A stretch of 64,000 nt of DNA from CAWACP01 sp963780655. GTDB taxonomy: Bacteria; Acidobacteriota; Terriglobia; Bryobacterales; Bryobacteraceae. The notes beneath the pieces are model-generated. The model saw only the letters and a list, made by a program, of their open reading frames with translations. It was not told the DNA's origin and ran no database searches. Numbering within the stretch: the stretch's first letter is position 1; each line of letters opens with the position of its first letter. Location: positions 382,051 to 446,050 of the forward strand of contig CAWACP010000007.1 of the NCBI GenBank assembly GCA_963780655.1, given 5' to 3'. The position numbers and the translations under genes were made by a program. Below are positions 24,799 to 34,443 of the stretch, piece by piece.

Positions 24799-25776
24799 TT
24801 GATACTCGCAGTAATCGTCTACCTCCCCAGCCTGATCTGGGCGGCGCAACACGACCCGCTTCAAATCGGAGCTATACGCAGCGCCCCACATATCGAGAGC
24901 AATGCGACTCAGACCCAGGCCCTGAACCGGGCCCGATCGAACTGGACGAGCCCGGATGCGTCCTGCGCGAAATACAACGATTTGCGGAACTTTTCTCTGG
25001 GAGATATCGGGGTCAGGATTGACGCAGCCGAGCCATGGGCCGACGGGTTTCGGCGGGCGCTCAGTTTCTGGAATAGCGTCCTGGCCGCGAATTTCCATGA
25101 GGAAACAAACCTCGATGTTTGCGCGGTCAGGATCGTCGATGGCAGACCGGATATTCTCGAGGCCGGAATCGTAGCGCGTTCGCAACTGCCGTATTGGACC
25201 GGTTTCAGTGGGAAGATTGCCGTTAGTTCGGCTTCGGCGAACGAGATGAGCAGCGCCGAAATTTACGCCGCTGCCGTGCACGAACTCGGTCATACGCTGG
25301 GGCTCAGACATAACGGAAACGTCCACTCGGTGATGTACTTTCTTGATGTCGAGGGCGGCGAAATGCTCGACAGCAACGACCTTTCGAACCTGCGCGGCCT
25401 TCACGAGCTACGGCAGACGATGGCGTCGAAGAAGTTCCTGTCGATTCAGGCAATTCGCCAGGAATCAACCGCCGGTGTGGCCGCGCGGCGTAGCGCCGGT
25501 TCGGGTCTGTCACTGGGCAACGGGCCGCGCTGGTACGGGCGCCGCGTTGGCGTTCATCCGCGTCCACGGTCGACAGTGTCCGAGATGAGGAGTTCCCCGA
25601 CTCTGCTCAGCGGTGTTGACGTGTTATCGCCACTTCAGGTTCAGATTTCCCCGCGCCGAAACATCGTCTGCTGCCTACAGCAGAGTGCCCAGTTAACCGT
25701 TGTCTGTCACGACGCAAGCCATCGTGACAGGGCCGCCATTCTCGGAAGTGCGAGTGCCGTGAAAGAGGCGAACTGA
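24799..25776 (+). CDS. secreted matrixin-like zinc metalloprotease
   Basis: This 325-aa protein starts at TTG with a GAGGA ribosome site just upstream. A short signal peptide (MILAVIVYLPSLIWAAQ) would export it. The zinc site 'HELGHTLGLRH' (161-171) is the extended HExxHxxGxxH motif of metzincins, and 'SVMY' (177-180) gives the Met-turn. The N-terminal 'GFRRALSFWNSVLAANF' helix fits matrixin-type domains. The last 130 residues are low-complexity and unassigned. Its TGA overlaps the ATG of the next gene (TGATG), so the two are co-translated. It lies between remnants of mobile elements. Confidence 0.85.
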   Translation: MILAVIVYLPSLIWAAQHDPLQIGAIRSAPHIESNATQTQALNRARSNWTSPDASCAKYNDLRNFSLGDIGVRIDAAEPWADGFRRALSFWNSVLAANFHEETNLDVCAVRIVDGRPDILEAGIVARSQLPYWTGFSGKIAVSSASANEMSSAEIYAAAVHELGHTLGLRHNGNVHSVMYFLDVEGGEMLDSNDLSNLRGLHELRQTMASKKFLSIQAIRQESTAGVAARRSAGSGLSLGNGPRWYGRRVGVHPRPRSTVSEMRSSPTLLSGVDVLSPLQVQISPRRNIVCCLQQSAQLTVVCHDASHRDRAAILGSASAVKEAN

Positions 25777-26564
25777 TGTACGGATCCATCGATTTCCGAG
25801 AGGAGCCGCGCCCTGGGATTCCGCAAGCGTTGCAGGGGGCATACAGCAGAGTGACACGGACGTCTCCGTTTCGAAAGTGGATTATATGGATTGCCGGAGT
25901 AGTATTGCTTGCATTACTGCCAAACCTCACCCGTGCGGCTCAGAGCTTTCGCGGTGGCCCGCATATCGTGCTTCCTGGTCAGCGCGCTGTTATCGGTTCG
26001 TCGGCCAGAACGAATGGCGCGTCGGGGAACAGCGGCGGCCGAGGGGTTCGCGGCCGCACCGAGGGCGAAGATCATCGTGAACGCCACAGGGATCGTCAGG
26101 GCGAGGTGGTGATGTACCCCCTTTTCGCGGGGTACGCGCCGGCGTATTATGACGATGGCAGTCAGGACGAGGAGAATCTGCCAGAAGCTTCCGCTCCGAA
26201 CTCACCCACGTCCTCGGTTATCGTCAATCAGAACGTGATTACCGACCGGCCGAATGCCGAAGCGGGCGCGAATGGCTCGGCATTCGAGAGATCCAGGGCG
26301 AACAGGTTCCAGACCTCCGGGCCAGGGGCCGTTCCGGGCAGCTCCGTTACCGGACAGAACGACGAGCAGCCGACCATTTATCTGATCGCCTTCCGGGATC
26401 ACAGAATTGTCCCCGCTCTCGGCTACTGGATTGAAGGCAACACGCTGAAGTACGTGAATGTGGAATACAGCGTCAATCAGGCGTCACTCGATCTGATTGA
26501 TGCCGATCTGTCGCAAACCCTGAATGATCAGCGCAACGTCCCTTTCAGGCTACCGATGCACTAG
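25776..26564 (+). CDS. secreted/anchored protein coupled to the metalloprotease
   Basis: In this 262-aa protein, residues 35-55 form one hydrophobic segment (signal anchor), followed by a Gly/Arg/Asn-rich disordered stretch to about residue 190. A compact C-terminal domain follows with 'IYLIAFRDHRIVPALGYWIEG', 'YVNVEYSVNQASLDLIDADLSQ' and 'NVPFRLP'. Proteins with this tail are, from memory, frequent in Acidobacteria and of unknown function. The one-base overlap with the protease suggests a joint role such as propeptide, inhibitor or substrate. That is inference. Confidence 0.65.
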   Translation: MYGSIDFREEPRPGIPQALQGAYSRVTRTSPFRKWIIWIAGVVLLALLPNLTRAAQSFRGGPHIVLPGQRAVIGSSARTNGASGNSGGRGVRGRTEGEDHRERHRDRQGEVVMYPLFAGYAPAYYDDGSQDEENLPEASAPNSPTSSVIVNQNVITDRPNAEAGANGSAFERSRANRFQTSGPGAVPGSSVTGQNDEQPTIYLIAFRDHRIVPALGYWIEGNTLKYVNVEYSVNQASLDLIDADLSQTLNDQRNVPFRLPMH

Positions 26565-26617
26565 CGAGGTCTTAGAGCTCAAACCGACGAGGTGGGTAAT
26601 CTCGTAGAATCTCGCTC

Positions 26618-27133
26618 ATGGCGAGGATTCCGGAATTGTTGAATGGGCACGTGACGTTGGAGGTGGAGTTGCCTGGACCGGCTGTACCTGAACGGATACA
26701 TCGGGACGCTGGCGACTTCGGCCCGGCCTGGCCACGTTCATGCGCAAACAACTCGGCACGCCGATTCCGTCACCGGTGGTGCTGGCCAGCGGCAGCAGAC
26801 TTCGGTTCATCAGTTCGATCACCAGGAACGCGAAGACGAAGTGGCGAACAGGATTCGGCGTCAACGCCAGGTACGCGACGGTTGGTGTTCATCGACGTCG
26901 CCCAGGAGAAGACGCAGGCCTCTCGGGGGAAGAAGATTGACGGGCAGTTCCAGTACACACGCGGACAAGGCGGTGTACGTTCATGGTTTCGTATCGGCGA
27001 TTGTGTTGAGTGCTCTCTCCACAGATCTACGCGGGTGGTGGTCAACATTGATCACTGTCGACCGAATCTGACTGGCGCGCCACAGCGCCAGCTGGAGAAA
27101 GCGCCTGGCCGCTACGCGCTCTCGATTCGGTGA
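26618..27133 (+). pseudogene. frameshifted remnant of a conserved multi-copy family
   Basis: Frame-by-frame reading recovers 'RIPELLNGHVTLEVE' (26618), then 'CLDRLYLNGYIGTLATS' in another frame (about 26670), 'MRKQLGTPIPSPVVL' (26740) and 'LVFIDVAQEKTQASRGKKIDGQF' back in the first frame (26885). Together these follow the order of a roughly 500-aa conserved family that I recall as multi-copy in acidobacterial genomes and whose function I do not know. Several indels and loss of the 3' two thirds make it a pseudogene. Confidence 0.65.
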
Positions 27134-27137
27134 GAGC

Positions 27138-27290
27138 TTAGGTCCACCGGCCTGCGACGCGGATGCAGATTTCATCGATAGGCCACGAACGATTAAAGAT
27201 GGCGGACCTCGGACGAATGCGTTCGTTCGGCACGCGAGCGAACTGCAGCACCCAGCGCGCGATTGTGGAATGATCCACCCGGACGGAGCC
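27138..27290 (-). mobile_element. IS6/IS240-type transposase remnant
   Basis: The leftward frame reads 'VRVDHSTIARWVLQFA', then 'NRSWPIDEICIRVAGRWT', and ends at a stop. These match the N-terminal helix-turn-helix and the first DDE Asp strand (W-x-[VI]-DET-Y-[IV]-x-V-x-G-[RK]-W) of IS6-family transposases. The DET triad residue is altered to DEI, and no downstream catalytic part or terminal repeats are present. Confidence 0.75.
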
Positions 27291-27322
27291 AGACCGAACC
27301 GGCTGCCCGATCTGCACAACCC

Positions 27323-29425
27323 CTAAGACCTGCTCCACACCGCCGGCCGGCAATAATCAGTTCGGGTTATCTGTAGCTTGCGCATTTTGTATTCCAGCGT
27401 CCCTCGCTTGAGATCCAGGCGCTCGGCTGCGCCGTTCCTGCCTGAAACCTTGCCTTTCGCTGCCTTCAATGCCGCGATGATGGTGTTTCGTTCCGTTTCA
27501 CGGAGACTCAGGATCGGAGCCACCCCCATTCCGGGCGAAGCCAATTCGGCGAGGGGAGCATTTAACGTATCTCCCGGCGTAAGGATCACTGCGCGCTCAA
27601 TGAAATTTCCTAACTCACGGATGTTGCCCGGCCAATCCCAGCGCATCAGTGCGGCCATGGTTTCACGGGGAATGCTGGTGATCGATTTGTGCATTCGGCG
27701 ACACAGACGGGAGAGGAAGTACTGGACGAGGAGCGGAATGTCTTCGCGGCGCTCGCGCAAAGGAGGCACCCTGATCGGAAACACATTGAGCCTGTAGAAC
27801 AGGTCTTCCCGAAATGCGCCGTCGCCAATCATTTTCTGCAAGTCCCGGTGAGTAGCCGCAATGAGACGAGCGTCCACCCGAATGGTGCGGGTGCTGCCCA
27901 GGCGCTCGAACTCATGTTCCTGAATGGCGCGCAGGAGCTTGGGTTGAAGGTCGATGTTGATATCGCCGATCTCGTCAAGAAAGAAAGTTCCCTTGTCGGC
28001 GAGTTCGAAGCGGCCGCGCTTTTGCGTCAGAGCGCCGGTAAATGCACCTTTTTCGTAGCCGAAAAGTTCGCTCTCCAGAAGTCCGGAGGGAATGGCCGCG
28101 CAATTCAAACGAACAAAGGTGTTCCATGAACGGGAACTGAGCCGATGAATGGCGCGTGCGATCAGCTCCTTCCCCGTGCCGGTTTCCCCGTGGATCATGA
28201 CCGTGGAGTCGGTTGGCGCGACGACTGGTATCTGATCGAGGACCGTGCGCAGCGCGGTGCTTCGGCCAATGATGTCTTCGAAACCGGATTCCGATACGAT
28301 CTCCGATTCGAGATACAGGCGTTGATCTTCCAGATGATCGCGCGAGGCGTTGAGACGCGCATAGGAAAGCGCATTGTCCAGCGCAAGGGCGATCTGCGTG
28401 GCCACCTGCGCCAGAAGATCGAGGTCTCCCTGCGAAAATGCGTTCGCGCGCCGGCTTCCGAGCGTCATCCCCGCGATTGGTCCGCGGGGAGCCACCAATG
28501 GAACATTTGCCATGCAGACGATAGACTCGGTTCGGAGCAGCGCGGCAAAGGCTGGCGGCACCTGGAGCTGCCGCTCCATCTCGGCTGGCGTCTCCACGAA
28601 TGGGGCGCGCGCGCGGACCCTGTCCATCAGCGACTCCGCGACCACCGGAATATCAATTCTGGCCAATTCGTTGTGGCTGGAAGGGAAATCGAGCACGGCA
28701 CAGCTCCATCGTTTCGATTCCTCGTCCAGCAGCCAAAAGCCCGTCAGATCGTTACCAAAGAACCGTCGAATGGTGGCCGAAGCCGCCCGGAGGAAATCAT
28801 TGATTTCGAGCCGCGAAACGATATGGTTGTTGATCTCCAGCAATAACTTCAGCCGGTCGCGGTCGCGCACGAGTTCGAGGTGGTATTGGCTGGCTGACTC
28901 CGAGGCGCCGCTCTCCAGGGCGATGGCCAGGTGGGATGCCGCGCGGCTTATCCGTCCGACATCATCCTTACTGAGAACGGCTGACTTCGTCGCGACAAGG
29001 AGCACGCCGAGCCTTCTCTGAGAGGTCGAGACAGGAAAGGCGTAAAAACCGCCGATCGGCTCGCCTTTGAGGCTTGCGGCAAGTTCGGGATACCTGAGGA
29101 GTTCGGCGTGGCCGTCTTCGAGAAGGACCGGTTGCTGCCGGTCGAAAGCCAGCCCCGCTGCCGTGCCTTTTAGCTGGACTTCCGTACTGGAAGGGATTAC
29201 ACCATCCGGCGTGCTCGCGGGCACGGTATGCAGTGCTGCCACGCCGCGCTGTTCGTCGGGCAGCAGTAACCCTATCAGAGCATGCGGAGCGAAACTGCAT
29301 ATCAGTGCTGAGATCAGTTCCAGCACTGCCTGGGGATTCGGTTCAGAAGCGGTGGAGTTCGCGGCGTTCCGGAAACGCCGATCTGCAGGGCCTCCGGATT
29401 TCGAACTCGAAGCTCCGAGCCCCAT
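27323..29425 (-). CDS. GAF-domain sigma-54-dependent transcriptional activator (FhlA-like)
   Basis: The ATG at 29425 is chosen because a TAGGA ribosome site precedes it; a longer ATG at 29542 lacks one. The 700-aa protein has two N-terminal GAF-like sensor domains (about 30-170 and 190-350). The sigma-54 AAA+ domain follows, with 'GETGTGKELIARAIH', 'ELFGYEKGAFTGA' (the sigma-54 contact loop), 'GTFFLDEIGDI' and 'RWDWPGNIRELGNFIERAVI'. A Fis-type helix-turn-helix ends the chain. The last residues lie next to repeat and IS debris, so the tail may be altered. It is divergent from the STAS/RND genes and is a plausible regulator of them. It is paralogous to the activator at 50377. Confidence 0.9.
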   Translation of the reverse strand: MGLGASSSKSGGPADRRFRNAANSTASEPNPQAVLELISALICSFAPHALIGLLLPDEQRGVAALHTVPASTPDGVIPSSTEVQLKGTAAGLAFDRQQPVLLEDGHAELLRYPELAASLKGEPIGGFYAFPVSTSQRRLGVLLVATKSAVLSKDDVGRISRAASHLAIALESGASESASQYHLELVRDRDRLKLLLEINNHIVSRLEINDFLRAASATIRRFFGNDLTGFWLLDEESKRWSCAVLDFPSSHNELARIDIPVVAESLMDRVRARAPFVETPAEMERQLQVPPAFAALLRTESIVCMANVPLVAPRGPIAGMTLGSRRANAFSQGDLDLLAQVATQIALALDNALSYARLNASRDHLEDQRLYLESEIVSESGFEDIIGRSTALRTVLDQIPVVAPTDSTVMIHGETGTGKELIARAIHRLSSRSWNTFVRLNCAAIPSGLLESELFGYEKGAFTGALTQKRGRFELADKGTFFLDEIGDINIDLQPKLLRAIQEHEFERLGSTRTIRVDARLIAATHRDLQKMIGDGAFREDLFYRLNVFPIRVPPLRERREDIPLLVQYFLSRLCRRMHKSITSIPRETMAALMRWDWPGNIRELGNFIERAVILTPGDTLNAPLAELASPGMGVAPILSLRETERNTIIAALKAAKGKVSGRNGAAERLDLKRGTLEYKMRKLQITRTDYCRPAVWSRS

Positions 29426-29590
29426 ATTTCCTATGTTCGCACCTGCAAGCCTGATGTGCTTGTAGTTCAGCAGGTGCTTGCAGTCAAGCAGAAGAACGTC
29501 GGCACAAGCGCTGATATTCGAGCGAACGGTCAGCCGATTCAATGTGTTCCAGCCGTCAGGGTTGGGAACGATGCATGCCGATCATATGGT

Positions 29591-29863
29591 GTGCTGCGAA
29601 TTACCGCCATCAATACCAGCGACAAGATCCTGCTGAGGCTCGAAGGCCGGCTGGTTGGACCGTGGGTGGAGGAATTGCGAAAAACCGTCTGGCAAACAAA
29701 TGCATGGCGGGGGACTTTGGAGATCGATGTTACGGACCTCACGTTTGCGGATGAGGAAGGCGAGCAAACACTCTTGTGGCTGGGCAGGATGGGGGCGCGG
29801 TTTCGTGGCAACAATCTGTTGCTGCAGCATCTGCTCGACCTCTCGGGGACAACGCCGCAGTAG
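29591..29863 (+). CDS. STAS-like domain protein
   Basis: The GTG at 29591 gives 90 aa; an ATG at 29456 is possible but would leave only 30 bases to the divergent regulator. 'LRITAINTSDKILLRLEGRLVG' and 'TLEIDVTDLTFADEEGEQTLLWLGRMGARF' follow the beta-alpha pattern of STAS (anti-sigma-factor antagonist) domains, with D-[VL]-x-x-[VL]-T-x-x-D in the phospho-loop region. No clear Ser/Thr phospho-site is seen at the usual position. A second, similar STAS gene lies at 38537. It is 60 bases upstream of the RND adaptor and probably in the same transcript. Confidence 0.65.
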   Translation: MLRITAINTSDKILLRLEGRLVGPWVEELRKTVWQTNAWRGTLEIDVTDLTFADEEGEQTLLWLGRMGARFRGNNLLLQHLLDLSGTTPQ

Positions 29864-29924
29864 CGGCAAACGGAGTTCGCAAAAGTAAGAGCAGATCGGC
29901 ATCAGGCTTTCTGAGATGGGAGAC

Positions 29925-31232
29925 ATGAGGACAATTCGAGTAGTTACAAATCTGCGGGACTCTTGCAGTCCAAATGCCGGACTCGAGGCGGCGTTCGCGG
30001 TCCGCCTCGGCGACAATTGCAGGCCGGCATTGCTGGGATGTCTTCTTTTAATGGTTACTCTGGCGGCCCTCGCTGGATGCGCCCAGAGCAGGGCGAGCAT
30101 TCAACTACCGCCGCCTGAAGTGCTGGTTGCAAACCCGGTTCAGCGAGACGTGCCCGTGCAAAACGAATGGGTGGCGACGCTGGAAGGCTACGTCAATGCC
30201 GAGATCCGGCCGCAGGTTTCCGGTTATCTGATCAAACAGAACTATACGGAAGGGTCGGTCGTAAGCAAAGGTCAGGTTCTGTTCGAGATTGACCCGAGGC
30301 CGTTCCAGGCGGCGCTCGATCGGGCGTTGGGCGATCTGGCCCGCGCCAGAGGCGAACTGGCCCGCGCCAGAGCCGACCTTGCGCAGGCGGAAGCGCAACT
30401 CGGCAAAAGCAAACTGGACGTGGATCGCGATACGCCGCTCGTGGCCCAGAACGCCGTCGCGAAGGAGAAGCTGGACACGGAGGTCCAGGGCAAACTCGCC
30501 GCTGAGGCCGCCGTTGAATCGGCGCATGCCGCCGTGCAGGCCACGCAGGCCGCTATCGAAGCCAACAAAGCGGCGGTGGAACGCGCCGACCTGGACCTCG
30601 GCTGGACAAAAGTCACCTCGCTCGTGGGTGGCATTGCCGGAATTGCCGACGTGCAGATGGGAAATCTGGTGGGGCCCGGCTCACACCTTACTTCCGTGTC
30701 GCAGGTGGATCCGATCAAGGTGTACTTCGCGGTAAGCGAACAAGAGTATCTGCGGGCCAGGCACGCCAGCTCCTATGGGCAGCCAATGGACCTGGTCGAT
30801 ACTGCGCCGGAGCTGATCCTGGCGGACGGCACGGTGTACGGGCACAAAGGCAGGATTATCATGACCGACCGTCAGATAGACACCGCCACGGGCACCATCC
30901 GTATGGTGGCCGCATTTCCGAACCCGGGCAACATCCTGCGGCCCGGCCAGTACGGACGTGTGCGCATCCAGACGAGTGTAAAAAAAGACGCGTTGCTGGT
31001 ACCGCAAAGCGCGGTCAGGGAGCTTCAGGGAAGCTACCAGGTCGCGCTGATTGGCCACGACTGCAAGACGAACATTCGCGAGGTGAGAGCCGGGGAGAAG
31101 TCCGGCACGATGTGGGTGATTAACGATGGCCTGAAGCGCGACGACCAGGTGGTTGTGGAAGGTATCGACAGGGTAACGAATGGAACTGTCGTGACAGTAA
31201 AGCAGGCGAACCTTCAGGCGGAGGCGCGGTGA
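29925..31232 (+). CDS. RND efflux periplasmic adaptor lipoprotein
   Basis: This is a roughly 435-aa membrane-fusion protein. The ATG at 29925 follows a GGGAG site; an ATG at 29916 would add three residues. An N-terminal hydrophobic stretch ends in the lipobox 'LAALAGC', so it is probably lipid-anchored in the inner membrane. 'RPQVSGYLIKQNYTEGSVVSKGQVLFEID' is the lipoyl half-motif. A coiled coil with repeated 'ARA' heptads follows at about 125-205, and the beta-barrel has 'VDPIKVYFAVSEQEYL'. It would link the RND pump to an outer-membrane channel. It is 3 bases from the pump gene. Confidence 0.92.
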   Translation: MRTIRVVTNLRDSCSPNAGLEAAFAVRLGDNCRPALLGCLLLMVTLAALAGCAQSRASIQLPPPEVLVANPVQRDVPVQNEWVATLEGYVNAEIRPQVSGYLIKQNYTEGSVVSKGQVLFEIDPRPFQAALDRALGDLARARGELARARADLAQAEAQLGKSKLDVDRDTPLVAQNAVAKEKLDTEVQGKLAAEAAVESAHAAVQATQAAIEANKAAVERADLDLGWTKVTSLVGGIAGIADVQMGNLVGPGSHLTSVSQVDPIKVYFAVSEQEYLRARHASSYGQPMDLVDTAPELILADGTVYGHKGRIIMTDRQIDTATGTIRMVAAFPNPGNILRPGQYGRVRIQTSVKKDALLVPQSAVRELQGSYQVALIGHDCKTNIREVRAGEKSGTMWVINDGLKRDDQVVVEGIDRVTNGTVVTVKQANLQAEAR

Positions 31233-31235
31233 ACT

Positions 31236-34200
31236 ATGTCGCGATTTTTCATACGCCGTCCGATTGTGGCCATCGTCATCTCGATTCTGATGGTGATCGT
31301 TGGCGCGATCACCATGATCAGCCTTCCGGTGGCTCAGTTCCCGGACATCGTTCCGCCGGAAATCCGCGTGGTAGCTACTTACGTGGGCGCCGATGCCGAG
31401 AGTCTGGAGAAAGCCGTAGCCACGCCGATCGAGCAGCAAATCAACGGCGTGGACAACATGGACTACATGTACTCCATCAACTCGACCAACGGCTCGAGCT
31501 CGTGGATCCTGGTCAACTTCGATCTCAAAACCGACCCCAACACGGACCTGCTGCTGACCCAATCGCGACAGCAACTCGCGAACGGCCAGCTTCCGCCCGA
31601 AGTCACGCAGTACGGCATCGATGTGAAGAAGTCGCTGACTTCACCGCTCCTGCTGATTTCGCTGTATTCGCCGAAGGGCACCCGCGACGCGACGTTCCTG
31701 TCTAACTACGCCTACATCAATCTGAACGAGCCGCTTGCCCGGGCTTACGGCGTCGGCCTGACGCAGGTGTACGGCGCGGGGCAGTATGCCATGCGCTTGT
31801 GGGTAAAGCCCGACCGCCTGGCGAAGCTCGGCGTCACTGCCAGCGACGTCGTCACCGCGGTGCAGGCCCAGAACACCGTCAATCCGGCCGGTCAGGTGGG
31901 AGGGGAACCCACGGCTGAAGCGCACAGGTTCACTTATGCGGTCCGTGCTCAGGGCCGACTAATGTCACCCGAAGAGTTCGGCGACATTATTGTCCGGGAG
32001 AACGCTGGCGGCGGAGTGGTGCGGGTGCGGGACGTGGCGCGGGTGGAACTCGGCGCTCAGGACTACGTCGTTGTGAATCGCTTTAACGGGCGGCCCGCGG
32101 CTACGATCGGAATCTATCAGTTGCCCGGCTCTAATGCGGTGAAAGCGGCGCAGGGAGTGAGGAAGCTCATGGCCAAAATGAAGGAGAGCTTCCCGCCGGA
32201 CGTCGATTACGCGGTAGCGCTGGATACCACCGACGCCGTAAAGGCAGGAATGGAGGAGATCGTCCTTACTCTGGTCATCGCGTTCGTGCTGGTAATCCTT
32301 GTCGTCTATGTGTTTCTGCAGGACTGGCGCGCGACTCTGATCCCGATGCTCGCAGTGCCAGTCTCGCTGGTGGGCACCTTCGCTCTGTTTCCGTTATTCG
32401 GTTTTTCCATTAATACCCTTTCGCTGTTCGGTCTGGTTTTGGCCATCGGCCTGGTTGTGGACGACGCCATCGTTATCGTCGAAGGCATACAGCGCCACAT
32501 TGAAGAAGGGCTCTCGCCGAAAGATGCGGCGCGAAAGGCCATGGATGAGCTGACTGGCCCGGTCATCGGCATGACCCTGGTCCTTTCAGCGGTGTTCGTG
32601 CCGACCGTATTCATCCCGGGCATCACCGGCCGGCTGTATCAGCAGTTCGCGTTGACCATAGCCATATCGACCATCGTCTCAGCCTTCAACGCCCTCACGT
32701 TGAGCCCGGCGCTGGGCGGGACGCTGCTCCGGCCCGGAAAGAAAACTCACGGACCGCTTGCCGGATTCTTCAACTGGTTTAACCGTACGTTTGCGAAGGG
32801 CAGCAACCTGTACGTGCGGTTGTCGGGCGGGCTGATTCGAAAGGGCGCGCTGGCCGTCGTCGCGCTCGCCGGTTTTGCTGTCGTGGCCGGTATATTCAGC
32901 AGATCCCTGCCGTCGAGCTTCCTCCCCGAAGAGGACCAGGGATACATGTTCATCCAGATGCAACTGCCCGCATCGGCTTCGATTCAGAGCACGGAAGAAG
33001 CAGCCCGCGCGGTGGAAGACGTCCTGAAATCCACGCCCGGAGTCAAATACTACGACAGCGTCACCGGCTTCAGTCTGCTGAGCATCGCCCGCACCACTTT
33101 CAATACCTTTTTCTTTGTAACCCTGGAACCGTGGGGAGACCGGACGAAGATCGAGCAGCAGTATCAGGTGATCAAGGCGAAACTGAACCTGAAGCTTCTC
33201 ACGCTGCCGCAGGGAACCGTCTTCGCCTTCTCGCCCCCGGCCATTCAGGGAATTGGCACTGCCGGCGGATTCCAGTTCGTGCTGGAAGACCGCGCGGGCC
33301 GGGAATCCCGGTTTCTGGTGAGCAACCTGAACAAGTTCCTGGAAGCGGCTCGCAAACGGCCCGAAATCGGCATGGTCACCACTACGTACATACCAGGAGT
33401 CCCGCAGAAGTACGTTGATGTGGACAAGGAAAAGGCCCTCAAGCAGGGCGTCAACCTCAAGGACATCTATTCCACTCTTCAGACCTTCATGGGCGGGCAG
33501 TTCGTGAATTACTTCAACCAATTCGGCCGCACGTGGCAGGTATATGTCGAAGCCGAATCACCGTACCGCAATAACCTGGACAGCGTAGGTCAGTTCTATG
33601 TCCGCAACAACGCGGGGCAGATGGCGCCTCTGTCCGCGCTGACCAGATTCGAGTCGCGTTACGGCCCGGAATTCAAGATGCGCTACAACGAGTATTCCTC
33701 GGCCCAGGTTTTCGGAAGCGCGGCCCCCGGCTACAGCTCGGAGCAGGCCGTGGCCGCTCTGGAAGAAGTCTTTCACCAGACCATGCCCGCTGAGATGGGT
33801 TTCGACTACATGGGCATGTCCCGTCAGGAGCAGAAGGCGCGCGAGGGCCTTCCATCCTGGGTCATCTTCGTCTTCTGCCTTGCATTCGTCTTTCTGATTC
33901 TGGCGGCTCTTTATGAAAGCTGGTCACTGCCGTTCGGGGTGCTGCTGAGCACGCCGGTGGCGCTGTTCGGCGGATTCGGGCTGTTGTGGCTGCGGCGCAC
34001 CGTGCTCGGAATGATCTTCCCGTCGTTCATGGTGCAAATCGAGAACGATGTGTATTCGCAAATCGGGCTCGTGATGCTGATCGGGCTGGCCGGAAAGAAC
34101 GCCATTCTGATCGTCGAGTTCGCCAAAACCGAGTATGGAAAAGGTAGGCCGCTGATCGAGGCGGCGCTGGAAGGGGCAAGGCTCAGGCTGCGACCCATCC

Positions 34201-34442
34201 TGATGACATCTCTGGCCTTCATCCTGGGTTGTGTGCCCTTGTGCATGGCGAGCGGGGCGGGATCGGTAGCCCGCCAGATCATGGGCACCACTGTCGTTGG
34301 CGGGATGCTGGCCTCGACAGGCATGGCGATCTTCATTATCCCCGCGCTGTACGTCATCGTGGAGCGTCTGGCGGGGCGGAAGAAGCACAGCACGCATGTT
34401 GTCACACAGGTTCCGCAGCCGAGTGTAGCGGAGGGCGACTGA
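31236..34442 (+). CDS. RND multidrug efflux permease (HAE1 type)
   Basis: This 1068-aa inner-membrane proton-driven pump belongs to the AcrB/MexB family. 'MSRFFIRRPIVAIVISILMVIVG' is the standard start with TM1. TM4 has the proton-relay pair in 'FGLVLAIGLVVDDAIVIVE'. TM10-11 have 'GLAGKNAILIVEFA' with the relay Lys. Two large periplasmic loops are present. All twelve TM regions appear intact. The operon order (adaptor, pump, outer-membrane factor) is canonical, but the third gene is broken. Confidence 0.95.
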   Translation: MSRFFIRRPIVAIVISILMVIVGAITMISLPVAQFPDIVPPEIRVVATYVGADAESLEKAVATPIEQQINGVDNMDYMYSINSTNGSSSWILVNFDLKTDPNTDLLLTQSRQQLANGQLPPEVTQYGIDVKKSLTSPLLLISLYSPKGTRDATFLSNYAYINLNEPLARAYGVGLTQVYGAGQYAMRLWVKPDRLAKLGVTASDVVTAVQAQNTVNPAGQVGGEPTAEAHRFTYAVRAQGRLMSPEEFGDIIVRENAGGGVVRVRDVARVELGAQDYVVVNRFNGRPAATIGIYQLPGSNAVKAAQGVRKLMAKMKESFPPDVDYAVALDTTDAVKAGMEEIVLTLVIAFVLVILVVYVFLQDWRATLIPMLAVPVSLVGTFALFPLFGFSINTLSLFGLVLAIGLVVDDAIVIVEGIQRHIEEGLSPKDAARKAMDELTGPVIGMTLVLSAVFVPTVFIPGITGRLYQQFALTIAISTIVSAFNALTLSPALGGTLLRPGKKTHGPLAGFFNWFNRTFAKGSNLYVRLSGGLIRKGALAVVALAGFAVVAGIFSRSLPSSFLPEEDQGYMFIQMQLPASASIQSTEEAARAVEDVLKSTPGVKYYDSVTGFSLLSIARTTFNTFFFVTLEPWGDRTKIEQQYQVIKAKLNLKLLTLPQGTVFAFSPPAIQGIGTAGGFQFVLEDRAGRESRFLVSNLNKFLEAARKRPEIGMVTTTYIPGVPQKYVDVDKEKALKQGVNLKDIYSTLQTFMGGQFVNYFNQFGRTWQVYVEAESPYRNNLDSVGQFYVRNNAGQMAPLSALTRFESRYGPEFKMRYNEYSSAQVFGSAAPGYSSEQAVAALEEVFHQTMPAEMGFDYMGMSRQEQKAREGLPSWVIFVFCLAFVFLILAALYESWSLPFGVLLSTPVALFGGFGLLWLRRTVLGMIFPSFMVQIENDVYSQIGLVMLIGLAGKNAILIVEFAKTEYGKGRPLIEAALEGARLRLRPILMTSLAFILGCVPLCMASGAGSVARQIMGTTVVGGMLASTGMAIFIIPALYVIVERLAGRKKHSTHVVTQVPQPSVAEGD

Positions 34443-34443
34443 C

